A stretch of 64,000 nucleotides of DNA from the NCBI RefSeq assembly GCF_021730615.1, contig NZ_JAJLMN010000001.1, positions 5,237,501 to 5,301,500 on the forward strand, read 5' to 3'. The notes under the pieces are model-generated. The model ran no database searches. It had not been told where the DNA came from and worked only from the letters and a program-made list of their open reading frames with translations. The translations under genes were made by a program, and so were the position numbers. The stretch's first letter is position 1, and every line of letters starts with the position of its first letter. Positions 9,034 through 23,080 of this stretch are shown here, piece by piece. Source of the DNA: Lichenibacterium dinghuense (GTDB lineage Bacteria; Pseudomonadota; Alphaproteobacteria; Rhizobiales; Beijerinckiaceae).

Positions 9034-9807
9034 TCACCAGATCGTGTAGCCGCAGTCCACGTTGAGCACCGTGCCCGTGATGGCGCTCGCCGCGTCGCTG
9101 GCGAGGAACAGCACGGCGGAGGCGATCTCGTCCCCGCGCGCCGGGCGCCCCATCGGCGTGTTCTCCATCCACACGGGATAAAGGTCCGAGTCGCCGAAGC
9201 TCGGCGCCGACATGGGCGTGTCGACGTAGGTGGGCGCCACCGCGTTGACCCGCACCCCGCGCGCCGCCCACTCGCCCGCGAGCGACCGCGTGAGGTGATG
9301 CACCGCCGCCTTCGAGGCATTGTAGTGCGCCTGCCGCTGCGGCCTGTTGGAGATCAGCCCCGACATCGACCCCATGGTGACGATGGCGCCCCGGCCCCGC
9401 CCCAGCATGGCGCGGCCGAAGGCGCGGCAGCACCAGAAGGCGCCGTGGAGGTTGACGTCGATCACCCGCAGCCAGAGCTCGTCCGGCATGTCCTCGGCGC
9501 CGCGATCGGGCAGGGCGATCCCGGCGTTGGCGACCAGGATGTCGACGCCGCCGTGGCGCGCCTCGCTCTCCGCCGCGGCGCGCTCGACGTCCGCGGACCG
9601 CGTCACGTCGAGCAGCACGGCCGCGACGTCGTGGCCGGCGGCCGCGAGCGCGGCACGGCCCTCCTCCAGCAGCGCGGGGTCGCGGTCCGCGATCACCACG
9701 CGCGCGCCGGCCTCGGCCAGGGCCTGCGCCGAGGCGAGGCCGATGCCGCGCCCGCCGCCGGTGATGAAGGCCGTTCGGCCTCCGAGGTCGCTCTTCTCCA
9801 GGTACAT
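9034..9807 (-). CDS. SDR-family oxidoreductase, probable polyol/sugar dehydrogenase
   Basis: Classical short-chain dehydrogenase/reductase of 257 residues. It shows the NAD(P) motif TGGGRGIG near the N-terminus, NAG in ILVANAGIA, the catalytic Ser region and YNASKAA (YxxxK). The Asp in VVIADRD after strand beta2 favours NAD over NADP. The C-terminal GTVLNVDCGYTIW is typical of the polyol dehydrogenases. The start at 9807 (MYLEKSDLGG) is chosen because GGGGAGACG lies just upstream; a longer frame to 9876 has no family similarity. It ends 4 bases from the convergent FGGY kinase. Confidence 0.88.
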   Translation of the reverse strand: MYLEKSDLGGRTAFITGGGRGIGLASAQALAEAGARVVIADRDPALLEEGRAALAAAGHDVAAVLLDVTRSADVERAAAESEARHGGVDILVANAGIALPDRGAEDMPDELWLRVIDVNLHGAFWCCRAFGRAMLGRGRGAIVTMGSMSGLISNRPQRQAHYNASKAAVHHLTRSLAGEWAARGVRVNAVAPTYVDTPMSAPSFGDSDLYPVWMENTPMGRPARGDEIASAVLFLASDAASAITGTVLNVDCGYTIW

Positions 9808-9850
9808 GCTCGTCTCCCCCGCGGCCCGGCGTCGCGGCCGGTCGTCCGCC

Positions 9851-9908
9851 GCTGTATGCTCGCCGGACCCGGCCAAGGTGTGGCCTCGACCCTGGAAACT
9901 GCATGCAA
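9851..9908. promoter_or_regulatory. Second candidate operator region: CTGTATGCT and CTGCATGCAA
   Basis: Divergent space between the SDR gene and the transaminase gene. CTGTATGC is at 9852-9859 and CTGCATGCAA at 9899-9908, the latter covering the ATG of the transaminase gene. Measured from the SDR start the two motifs lie about 46 and 93 bases upstream, against about 39 and 86 for the amidohydrolase pair at 6116-6176. Shared regulation is an inference. Confidence 0.28.
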
Positions 9909-10769
9909 CGTGTCATCTTCGTCGACGGCGCCTTCGTCCCGGCCGCCGAAGCCCGCGTGTCCGTGATGGACCGGGGCTTCCTCTTCGCCGACGGCGTCTA
10001 CGAGGTGTCGGCGGTGCTGGGCGGCTCGCTCGTCGACAACGACGCGCACCTGGCGCGCCTCCATCGATCGCTCGCCGAGATCGGCATCTCCGACCCGCAT
10101 CCCGCGGCGGAGTGGCGTCGGCTGCAGGAGGAGCTGGTCCGGCGCAACGGCCTCGATCAGGGCTCGGTCTACATCCAGGTGACGCGCGGCGCGGCGGAGC
10201 GGGACTTCGGCTTCGCCGAGGACCTCGCCCCCACGGTGGTGATGTTCACGCAGGCCAAGGACATCCTCGGGCTGGCCGTCCGGCGCACGGGCGCCGCCGT
10301 CGTCACCGTGCCGGACCTGCGCTGGGCGCGGCGCGACATCAAGTCGACCGGGCTGCTCGCCCAGGTGCTGGCCAAGCGCGACGCCCGCGCGGCCGGCGCC
10401 CACGAGGCGCTGATGGTCGAGGACGGCTTCGTCACGGAGGGCGGCTCCTCCTCGCTGCTGATCGTCACGCGAGACGGGCGCCTCGTCACGCGGCCGCTGT
10501 CCCGTGCCGTGCTGCCCGGCATCACCCGCCTCGCGGCGATGCGCCTCGCCGCCGAGGAGGGCCTCGCCGTCGAGGAGCGGCCCGTGTCGGTCGAGGAGGC
10601 GATCGGCGCCGCCGAGGTGCTGCTCTCCAGCGCCACGACCTTCGTCGTGCCGGTCGTGTCGATCGACGGTCGCCCGGTCAGCGACGGCGCGCCGGGGCCG
10701 CTCGCGCGGCGGCTGATGGAGCTCTACGTCGCGGAAGCGCGCCTTGCGGCGGAGCGGGGCCCGCGCTAG
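9903..10769 (+). CDS. dat: D-amino-acid aminotransferase (class IV PLP enzyme)
   Basis: Converts D-alanine plus 2-oxoglutarate into pyruvate plus D-glutamate, supplying or recycling D-amino acids for peptidoglycan; cytosolic. 288 residues, normal for the family. Class IV aminotransferase features include the DRGFLFADGVYEV block near residue 23, the PLP Lys at residue 147 in RRDIKSTGLL, and the glycine-rich VTEGGSSSLLIV phosphate-binding segment. It could in principle be a branched-chain aminotransferase, but the DIKS context and short length favour a D-amino-acid enzyme. The start ATG overlaps the GCATGC motif described upstream. Confidence 0.88.
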   Translation: MQRVIFVDGAFVPAAEARVSVMDRGFLFADGVYEVSAVLGGSLVDNDAHLARLHRSLAEIGISDPHPAAEWRRLQEELVRRNGLDQGSVYIQVTRGAAERDFGFAEDLAPTVVMFTQAKDILGLAVRRTGAAVVTVPDLRWARRDIKSTGLLAQVLAKRDARAAGAHEALMVEDGFVTEGGSSSLLIVTRDGRLVTRPLSRAVLPGITRLAAMRLAAEEGLAVEERPVSVEEAIGAAEVLLSSATTFVVPVVSIDGRPVSDGAPGPLARRLMELYVAEARLAAERGPR

Positions 10770-10805
10770 CCTTCGCCGATCAGGGGTCGCATCGGCGAGG
10801 GCGCG

Positions 10806-12347
<1,542 letters not shown>

Positions 12348-12354
12348 GGCGAGG

Positions 12355-12762
12355 TCACGCCTCGCGCGCGATCTCGCCCTCGGCCTGCGCCGCGATGGCG
12401 TGCAACTCCTCCAGCGTGCGGTCGAGCGACACCCGCATCCCTTCCAGCTCGGCGATGCGCTTGCGCACCCCGGCGAGCAGCGCGCGCTTCTGCTCCAAAT
12501 GCCGCGGGTCGACGGCGTAGAGGTCCAGGAAGCGCCCGATCTCGGCCAGGCTGAAGCCGAGGCGCTTGCCGCGCAGGATCAGCAGCATGCGCGCCCGCTC
12601 GCGCGGGCCGTAGACGCGCGTGAGGCCCACGCGCGCTGGGTCGATCAGGCCCTTGTCCTCGTAGAACCGCACCGCGCGGGGCGTGACCCCGAGCTCGGCG
12701 GCCAGCTCCGTCACGGTGAGGAGCCGCTCGCGCGCCGCGGCGTCAACCACCGGCCGAAGCAT
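12355..12762 (-). CDS. MerR-family transcriptional regulator, LiuR-like, of the fatty-acid operon
   Basis: DNA-binding regulator of 135 residues. An N-terminal winged helix-turn-helix (LTVTELAAELGVTPRAVRFYEDKGLI) is followed by a wing (RVYGPRERARMLLIL) and a long C-terminal coiled-coil helix (KRALLAGVRKRIAELEGMRVSLDRTLEEL) for dimerisation. It is the last gene of the beta-oxidation operon and overlaps the thioesterase gene by 20 bases. In alphaproteobacteria MerR-type LiuR controls branched-chain and fatty acyl-CoA degradation. A matching palindrome is found before the thiolase gene at 18689-18704, consistent with autoregulation of the whole operon. GTG at 12750 is an alternative start. Confidence 0.87.
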   Translation of the reverse strand: MLRPVVDAAARERLLTVTELAAELGVTPRAVRFYEDKGLIDPARVGLTRVYGPRERARMLLILRGKRLGFSLAEIGRFLDLYAVDPRHLEQKRALLAGVRKRIAELEGMRVSLDRTLEELHAIAAQAEGEIAREA

Positions 12763-13224
12763 CCACCTGGGCGCGCAGCCACGCCCCCGTGTCGATGCCG
12801 GTCACCCGCGCACCGCCGACCTTGAACGTCCCCGAGCAGCGCACGGCGGGCACGCCGTCGGCGGTGACGATGCACTGCGCCACCGCCAGGTTGCGCGTCA
12901 CCGAGATCGTTCCGCCGATCCCCTGCACCCAGGCGCCGCGCGGCACGGCCGCGAGGTAGTCGAGGGCGAGGTTGACGGTCGGCAGGATGGTCGTGTGGAG
13001 GTCCGGCGTGTCGTGCAGCACCGCGAAGGCTAGCTGCACGTCGCAGAAGCTCGCCAGAACGCCGCCGTGGCAGCGCCCGCCGGGATTCAGGTGCTCGGGG
13101 CCGACGCGGAAGCCGAGCGCGAGCGCAGCGCCGATCCGCCGCGCGTGGAAGCGGATCGGGTTGTAGCCTTCCGCCCGTGCCTCGGTGACCTCCAGGGCGC
13201 GGAAGCCGTCCGGCGCGTCGTCAC

Positions 13225-13228
<4 letters not shown>
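12743..13228 (-). CDS. PaaI-type acyl-CoA thioesterase (hot-dog fold)
   Basis: Hydrolyses acyl-CoA or aryl-CoA thioesters to free CoA. 161 residues. Hot-dog features: a helix region with HLNPGGRCHGGVLASFCDV, the usual HGG(x)L signature, followed by beta strands ending FKVGGARVTGID. The only start that spans the domain is TTG at 13228, which overlaps the TGA of the upstream acyl-CoA dehydrogenase in a TTGA arrangement, implying translational coupling; a GAGG sequence lies 8-11 bases upstream. The gene belongs to the fad operon. Start choice is the least certain point. Confidence 0.8.
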
Positions 13229-15015
<1,787 letters not shown>

Positions 15016-15038
15016 GGGATGATCCTGAGGCTGCCCCC

Positions 15039-15162
15039 CTCCCGCCGAGCGGGAGAAGGTGGCCCGGCGCAGCCGGGTCGGGTGAGAGGGCGCGCGACGG
15101 TCGGGGTTCCCTCGTCCGTCGTCACTGCGTGCCGACACCTCCCCCCGCCACGCGGGGGGAGG
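15039..15162. repeat. Triple-hairpin intergenic palindromic element
   Basis: The spacer between the acyl-CoA dehydrogenase and the multifunctional beta-oxidation gene holds three perfect inverted repeats: 15039-15055 (7-base arms around CGA), 15063-15077 (6-base arms CCCGGC/GCCGGG around GCA) and 15138-15162 (11-base arms around CAC). The sequence style (GGGAGAAGGTGGCCCGGCG, then AGCCGGGTCGGGTGAGAGGG) resembles the dispersed intergenic palindromic repeats of Hyphomicrobiales genomes. No second copy exists in this window. In the transcript it could act as a processing or stability element between two operon genes. Confidence 0.6.
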
Positions 15163-15173
15163 GCAGCGCCGCG

Positions 15174-17506
15174 TCAGTTGCGGAGCGGCTTGCCGGTCGT
15201 CAGCGTGTGCTCGATCCGCTCCAGCGTGGGGCGGGTCTTGATCAGCGCCAGGAACTCGCGGCGCTCCAGCTTGAGGAGGTCGTCCTCGCCCAGCGTGTCG
15301 ACCGGGTCGGCCTCGCCGCCGCTGAGCACGGTGGCGAGCCGCCCCGCCACGGTCATGTCGTGCTCGGTGGCGAGGCCCTGGGCGCGGTAGCCCTGCGCGG
15401 CCATCATCATCCCGGTCCGGCCCGCCGCGCCCGGCAGGCGGAACTCCGGCTTCGCGGGCGGCACGTAGCCGTCCGCCATGGCCAGCGCGCGCGCCTTGGC
15501 GTCGGCGAGCAGCCGGTCGCGGTTGAAGGTTATGCCGTCGCCCTCCCGCAGCACCATCATGCTCCGCGCCTCGGCGGCCGACTTCGACACTTTCGCGGTC
15601 GAGACGGTCTCGAAGACCTTGGCGACCGCCGGCATGGGCCCGCGCGGCATCTTCGGCGACGAGGCCCAGCGCTGGATCATCTCGCCGCAGCCGCCCCAGC
15701 CGGGCAGCAGCCCGACGCCGCATTCGACGAGCCCCGTGTAGGTTTCGGCGTGGGCCTGCACGGCGTCGCAGTGGAGCAGGATCTCGCAGCCGCCGCCGAG
15801 CGCGAGGCCCGCGGGCGCGCCCACGACGGGGAAGGGCGCGTATTTCAGCGCCTTGAAGGCCCGCTGCCCCGCCACGATCAGCTTGTCGACCTCCCCCCAG
15901 GCCGCGATGTTGCAGGCGAACAGCGCCTGCCCGAGGTTGGCGCCGGCCGAGAAGTTGGTGGCGTCGGAGTAGAGCACCAGGGCCTTGAAGCGCTCGCGCA
16001 TCGTCGCCACCGCCTCGCCGAGCAGCTTCAGCACGCCCTCGTCGAAGCTGTTCATCTTGGTCGCGATCTCGAAACAGGCGACGCCGTCGCCGACGTCCCA
16101 GAGCGCCGCCGAGCCGTTCCTCAGCACGGGCTTGGCCCGGCGCTTGACGTCCTCTAGCAGCAGCACGCCCTCGGCGCGCTCCAGCGCATGGTAGTCGCCG
16201 TCCACGCCGAAGAACTGCAGCGCGCCCCCCTCGACGCGGTAGAATGTGCGGTCGCCGACGGCGCGCAGCAGCGCCGGCACGGGCTTGCCGTCGCGTTCGA
16301 GGCGCGCCGCCACGGCGGCGGGGCCGAGCCGGTCGAGGATCTCGAACGGGCCCTGCTTCCAGTTGAAGCCGAGCCGCATGGCGGCGTCGACGCCGGCGAC
16401 GTCGTCCGAGATGGCCGGCACGAGGCTTGCGGCGTAGCTCAGCACGTCGCCCATCACGGCCCAGGCGTAGCGACCGTACTTGTCGTCCGACGCGACGAGC
16501 GCCCGCATGTCCTTCGCGGCCGCCTCGGGCAGCTTCGCCGCCGTGGAGGGCTCGTAGACGCCGGTGACGAGGCCGATCGACTCGCGCAGCTTTCCCCGCG
16601 TCCGGTCGATGCGGTAGAAGCCGCCCTTGCCCTTTCGGCCCGTGTAGCCCTCGCCGATCATCCGCGTCAGCAGCGGATTGTCGCGGTGGCCCGTCACAAA
16701 GGCGTCCTCGGCGGACAGCAGCGCCTTCATGGAAGCGTCGATGTGCGGCATGAGGTCGAGGCCGACGAGGTCGAGCAGGCCGAAGACGCCCGTCTTTGGG
16801 ATGCCGAACGGCCGGCCCATCACGGCATCGGCCTCCTCCACGGTCAGGCCCGCGTCCATGGCGGCGTTGACGCCGCGCTGGAGCCAGTAGGTGCCGATGC
16901 GGTTGGCGATGAAGCCCGGCGTGTCCTTGCACCTCACGATGCTCTTGCCGAGGGCGTGGTCGCAGAAGGCGGAGACGCGCTTCAGGAGCCCGGGATCGGT
17001 GGTCGGGCCGGGCACGACCTCCAGCAGGCGCATGTAGCGCGGCGGGTTGAAGAAATGGGTGATCAGGAAGTCGCGCGCGAAAGCGTCCGGCAGCCCGGCG
17101 AGCAGCGACGCCAGCGGGATCGTCGAGGTGTTGGAGCTCACCGCCGTGCCGGGCCGGTGCAGTCCGGCCAAGCGCCGGTAGAGCGCCTGCTTCAGGTCGA
17201 GGCGCTCGATCACCGCCTCGACGATCCAGTCGCAATCCGCGGCGCGGCCGAGGTCGTCCTCAATGTTGCCCACCTCGACGAGCTTCGCCGAGGCGGGGGA
17301 CATGAAGGGCGCCGGGTCGGTCTTCAGCATGCGGGCCACGGCACCCGCGGCGAGGGCGTTCCGGTCGGCGGCGCCTTTCGGCACGATGTCGAGGAGCAGC
17401 ACCGGCACGCCCGCGTTGGCGACCTGCGCGGCGATGCCCGCGCCCATGACGCCGGCGCCGATGACGCAGACCTTGCGGATGGGGGCGGGGGGCACGCGCG
17501 GCTCCA

Positions 17507-17507
<1 letters not shown>
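15174..17507 (-). CDS. fadN: 3-hydroxyacyl-CoA dehydrogenase / enoyl-CoA hydratase, FadN type
   Basis: Two-activity beta-oxidation enzyme: hydrates enoyl-CoA and oxidises 3-hydroxyacyl-CoA. 777 residues with the dehydrogenase first: NAD motif GAGVMGAG at residues 17-24, the domain closing near 400, and a crotonase domain towards the C-terminus with NFSAGANLG and APAGLALGGGCEILLHCD, the oxyanion-hole regions. This order is the reverse of E. coli FadB and matches Bacillus FadN. The start at 17507 is set by the TGATG overlap with the upstream thiolase stop; a longer frame to 17555 is not supported. Thiolase, this enzyme and the acyl-CoA dehydrogenase give a complete beta-oxidation cycle. Confidence 0.92.
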
Positions 17508-18646
<1,139 letters not shown>

Positions 18647-18688
18647 GGACCGGAGTCCTCCCTGTTGCTTGACCGATAAGAGCGGCAG

Positions 18689-18704
18689 TTCACCTATACG
18701 TCAA
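18689..18704. promoter_or_regulatory. Candidate MerR/LiuR operator upstream of the thiolase operon
   Basis: Read on the minus strand the 16 bases are TTGACGTATAGGTGAA. Twelve positions obey perfect dyad symmetry (TTnACnTATAnGTnAA), the layout of the LiuR-type motif known from proteobacterial branched-chain and fatty-acid regulons. The TTGACG part could also serve as a -35 element, as is usual for MerR-controlled promoters with a long spacer. The operon carries a MerR-family gene at its end. Palindrome seen directly; regulator pairing inferred. Confidence 0.55.
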
Positions 18705-18848
18705 CCACCACGGGACCGTCGCGGGATGCCGGTAGTCGTGGCCTCCTCCCAGAGGACGCGGGGAGAGGAGCCGGTTCGCCTCCGGGCCCGGTCGTTTCAT
18801 GGTAGGCAGTGCACCTCCCGCCGATGCTGGCATCCGAGCGTCGAACCT

Positions 18849-19979
18849 GTGAAGGCCCCCGTGGAACCGAGCGCTCCTCCGATCGAGCGTGTCAGCGCGC
18901 CCAGCGCGGCATCGACCGACTCGCTCACCCCGACCGGAGGCACGGGCGCGCCGCTCGACGAGGGCCAGCGCGCGCGTCTGGAGGGCTGGATCGCTCGGCG
19001 GCTCGCTCGGCCCGGCCTGCGCATCGAGGTCGTCGAGCCGCTCGGCGGCGGCTCGATCCAGGAGAATCTGCGCCTGCGATGCCGGATGGACGACGGCGCC
19101 CCGCGCCACCTCGTGCTGCGCAAGGACGCACCCGCCACCATCGCGTCGAGCCTGTCCCGCGCGGAGGAGTTCGCCGTGCTGGAGGTCGCCCACGCGGCCG
19201 GCGTGCTGGTGCCCGAGCCTGTCGGCCACTGCGCGGAGGCTGGCGTCATCGGCGCGCCGTTCTCGCTCATGGCGCTGGTCGACGGCGTCGGGCTCGGGCC
19301 GCGCGTCGCCAAGGACCTCGCGCTCGGCGGCGACCGCACCAGCCTCGCCCGCCGGCTCGGCGCGGAGATCGCCAAGGTGCACGCGGTGCGGCCGCCGAAC
19401 GCGGCCCTCGGCTTCCTGGGCGACCCGCCGGCCGAGCCGGCGCGGGCCGAGGTGGAGGCGTTGCGCGCGGCGCTCGACCGGCTGGGCGTCGAGCGACCGG
19501 CGATCGAGTGGGGCCTGCGCTGGGCCGAGCTTCACGCCCCATCGTGCCCCGCCGTCACGCTGACCCACCGAGACTATCGAACCGGCAACTACATGGTCGA
19601 CGCCGACGGGCTCACCGCCGTGATCGACTGGGAGTTCGCCGGCTGGAGCCATCCCATGCTCGACCTCGGCTGGTTCTGCGCGGCATGCTGGCGCTTCGGA
19701 CGGCCGGCGCTCGAGGCCGGCGGCATCGCCCCGCGCCGCGCCTTCTACGACGGCTACGAGGCGGCCAGCGGCGCGCCCGTCGACGACGCGGCCGTGCGCT
19801 ACTGGGAGGTGATGGCGCATCTGCGCTGGGCCGTCATCGCCCTGGAGCAGGCCCGCCGCCACACCTCCGGCCGCGAAGCCTCGCTCGAACTCGCCCTCAC
19901 GGGACGCATGGTGCCGGAACTGGAGCGCGCCATGCTCCTCGCCACCGCACCCGACCGCTGGAGAAGCCCCCATGCGTGA
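18849..19979 (+). CDS. Phosphotransferase family protein (APH/choline-kinase fold), acyl-CoA-associated
   Basis: Kinase-fold protein of about 376 residues. It has Brenner's motif LTHRDYRTGNYMVD (catalytic Asp and Asn) and the metal-binding Asp in VIDWEFAGWSHPMLDLGW. It resembles the ACAD10/11-type phosphotransferases that act on hydroxyacyl-CoAs or on unknown metabolites rather than aminoglycoside resistance enzymes. It overlaps a DUF6285 gene by 8 bases, a pairing commonly seen beside acyl-CoA dehydrogenases, and is divergent from the fad operon. The frame is open well upstream; GTG at 18849 is a compromise start and GTG at 18861 is equally possible, as no strong ribosome site is visible. 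Confidence 0.8.
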   Translation: MKAPVEPSAPPIERVSAPSAASTDSLTPTGGTGAPLDEGQRARLEGWIARRLARPGLRIEVVEPLGGGSIQENLRLRCRMDDGAPRHLVLRKDAPATIASSLSRAEEFAVLEVAHAAGVLVPEPVGHCAEAGVIGAPFSLMALVDGVGLGPRVAKDLALGGDRTSLARRLGAEIAKVHAVRPPNAALGFLGDPPAEPARAEVEALRAALDRLGVERPAIEWGLRWAELHAPSCPAVTLTHRDYRTGNYMVDADGLTAVIDWEFAGWSHPMLDLGWFCAACWRFGRPALEAGGIAPRRAFYDGYEAASGAPVDDAAVRYWEVMAHLRWAVIALEQARRHTSGREASLELALTGRMVPELERAMLLATAPDRWRSPHA

Positions 19980-20292
19980 CGAGCCCGCGGGCTCCTCCCT
20001 GCTCGACGCCGCCCGCCGAGCCCTCCTCGACGAGGTCGCCGCGAAGGCCACGGGCCGGCAGCGCTACGTGGCCCTGATGGTCGCCAACGCGCTCGGCATC
20101 GCGTCGCGCGAGATCGACGCCGCGCCCGGCATCGCCGCCGCCGAGGCGGCGCTGCTCGGCGGCGCCCCAGCCGCCTCTCTCGTCCGCGCGATCCGATCCG
20201 GCGCGCGCGATGCCGATCCAGCCCTCCACCGTGCCCTCACGGGGGCCAACGGCCTCGCAGCCGCGGTGTGGAAGCCCGAGCGAGCCTCCTGA
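19972..20292 (+). CDS. DUF6285 domain protein
   Basis: 106-residue cytosolic protein without known activity. It is recognised by the block GRQRYVALMVANALGIASREI, typical of the DUF6285 family, whose members nearly always follow an APH-fold phosphotransferase, as here (ATG inside the last codons of that gene, 8-base overlap). Alanine-rich helical protein with no signal peptide. Translational coupling suggests it forms a complex with, or assists, the phosphotransferase. No catalytic residues can be named. Confidence 0.75.
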   Translation: MRDEPAGSSLLDAARRALLDEVAAKATGRQRYVALMVANALGIASREIDAAPGIAAAEAALLGGAPAASLVRAIRSGARDADPALHRALTGANGLAAAVWKPERAS

Positions 20293-20376
20293 CCTCCGAG
20301 GAAGGCGCTGCCGCGCACCGCCCCGGCTTCTGTCTCGCCGATCCCGACCGCTCCCAGATCCTGGGGCGTTCTGTCT

Positions 20377-20628
20377 TCAATAACCGGCGCGCGACGGAGG
20401 ACCCTGTCGCGATGCCGTGGCGCCGTCCAGCGCGCCGCGGAGCGCCAGGACGGAGATGTCGCCCGGGACCGCGTTCACCGCCGGACTCCGATCGGTCAGG
20501 AAACCGGCCGCGATGACGATCGGCAGGCAGGCGATGGCGGCGAGGAGCGCGACGCTCATCGGACTGCGCGACGGGGCCGGCAGTTCCGGTGCAGAGCCAT
20601 CGCGTGTCGGTTCGTCGGCGTCCTGCAT
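20377..20628 (-). CDS. Possible small single-pass membrane protein
   Basis: 83 codons from ATG at 20628. The only clear feature is one hydrophobic segment ([21 protein letters not shown], about residues 25-44) after a Pro/Asp/Glu-rich N-terminus, followed by a short polar tail; a type II single-pass topology is possible. I do not recognise a family and see no strong ribosome site. The frame extends upstream to 20829 with low-complexity sequence that crosses the rpoD terminator, so the shorter form is preferred. It may not be a gene. Confidence 0.3.
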   Translation of the reverse strand: MQDADEPTRDGSAPELPAPSRSPMSVALLAAIACLPIVIAAGFLTDRSPAVNAVPGDISVLALRGALDGATASRQGPPSRAGY

Positions 20629-20744
20629 CGATGCACCCGCGGCTGAGAGCGCCGACGCCCGGCGCCGCAGGACCCTGACCGCGCGAGCCTTAACGGCTTC
20701 TGCCCCGCCGCCAGCCATCGCTGCACGTGCTGAACGCTGCCTTG

Positions 20745-20779
20745 CCGAAAAACGAGAAAGGCCCGCATCGCTGCGGACC
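20745..20779 (-). terminator. Intrinsic terminator of rpoD
   Basis: On the minus strand GGTCCGCA-gcga-TGCGGGCC forms an 8-base-pair stem (one G-T wobble), followed by TTTCTCGTTTTT. It lies 93 bases past the rpoD stop codon, with no other minus-strand gene in between. Confidence 0.7.
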
Positions 20780-20871
20780 CCCATCCGATCGCATCGCCCG
20801 ACGCCGCAGGTGCGCTGCCGATCCGACACCGTCGGACCACCGCGGACGAACGGCCCGGTCGCCGCCCCCGA

Positions 20872-22926
<2,055 letters not shown>

Positions 22927-23080
22927 CGTCCGCTCCGATCGGCCGCGCGCCGCGGAGGGCGCGCTCGCCTGAATCCCTGTGCTCATGCCCGACCTTGGCC
23001 CCGATCACATCTCGCCGTGGACCATCGGCCAAGGCTGTGAAGTTCGAATTAACTATGACGCAGGAAAGCCGTCCCCGACC

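Larger units (their letters stand above)
20293..20871. other. Intergenic stretch with one weak ORF and the rpoD terminator
   Basis: 579 bases between the DUF6285 gene and rpoD. It contains the weak reverse ORF at 20377-20628 and the intrinsic terminator at 20745-20779, both listed separately. Nothing else convincing was seen: no tRNA fold, and no long repeat. Confidence 0.5.

Noticed and set aside
23001-23070. GTTCGAATTAACT near the rpoD upstream region as a tRNA T-loop
   Set aside because: No acceptor or anticodon stem can be formed around it.
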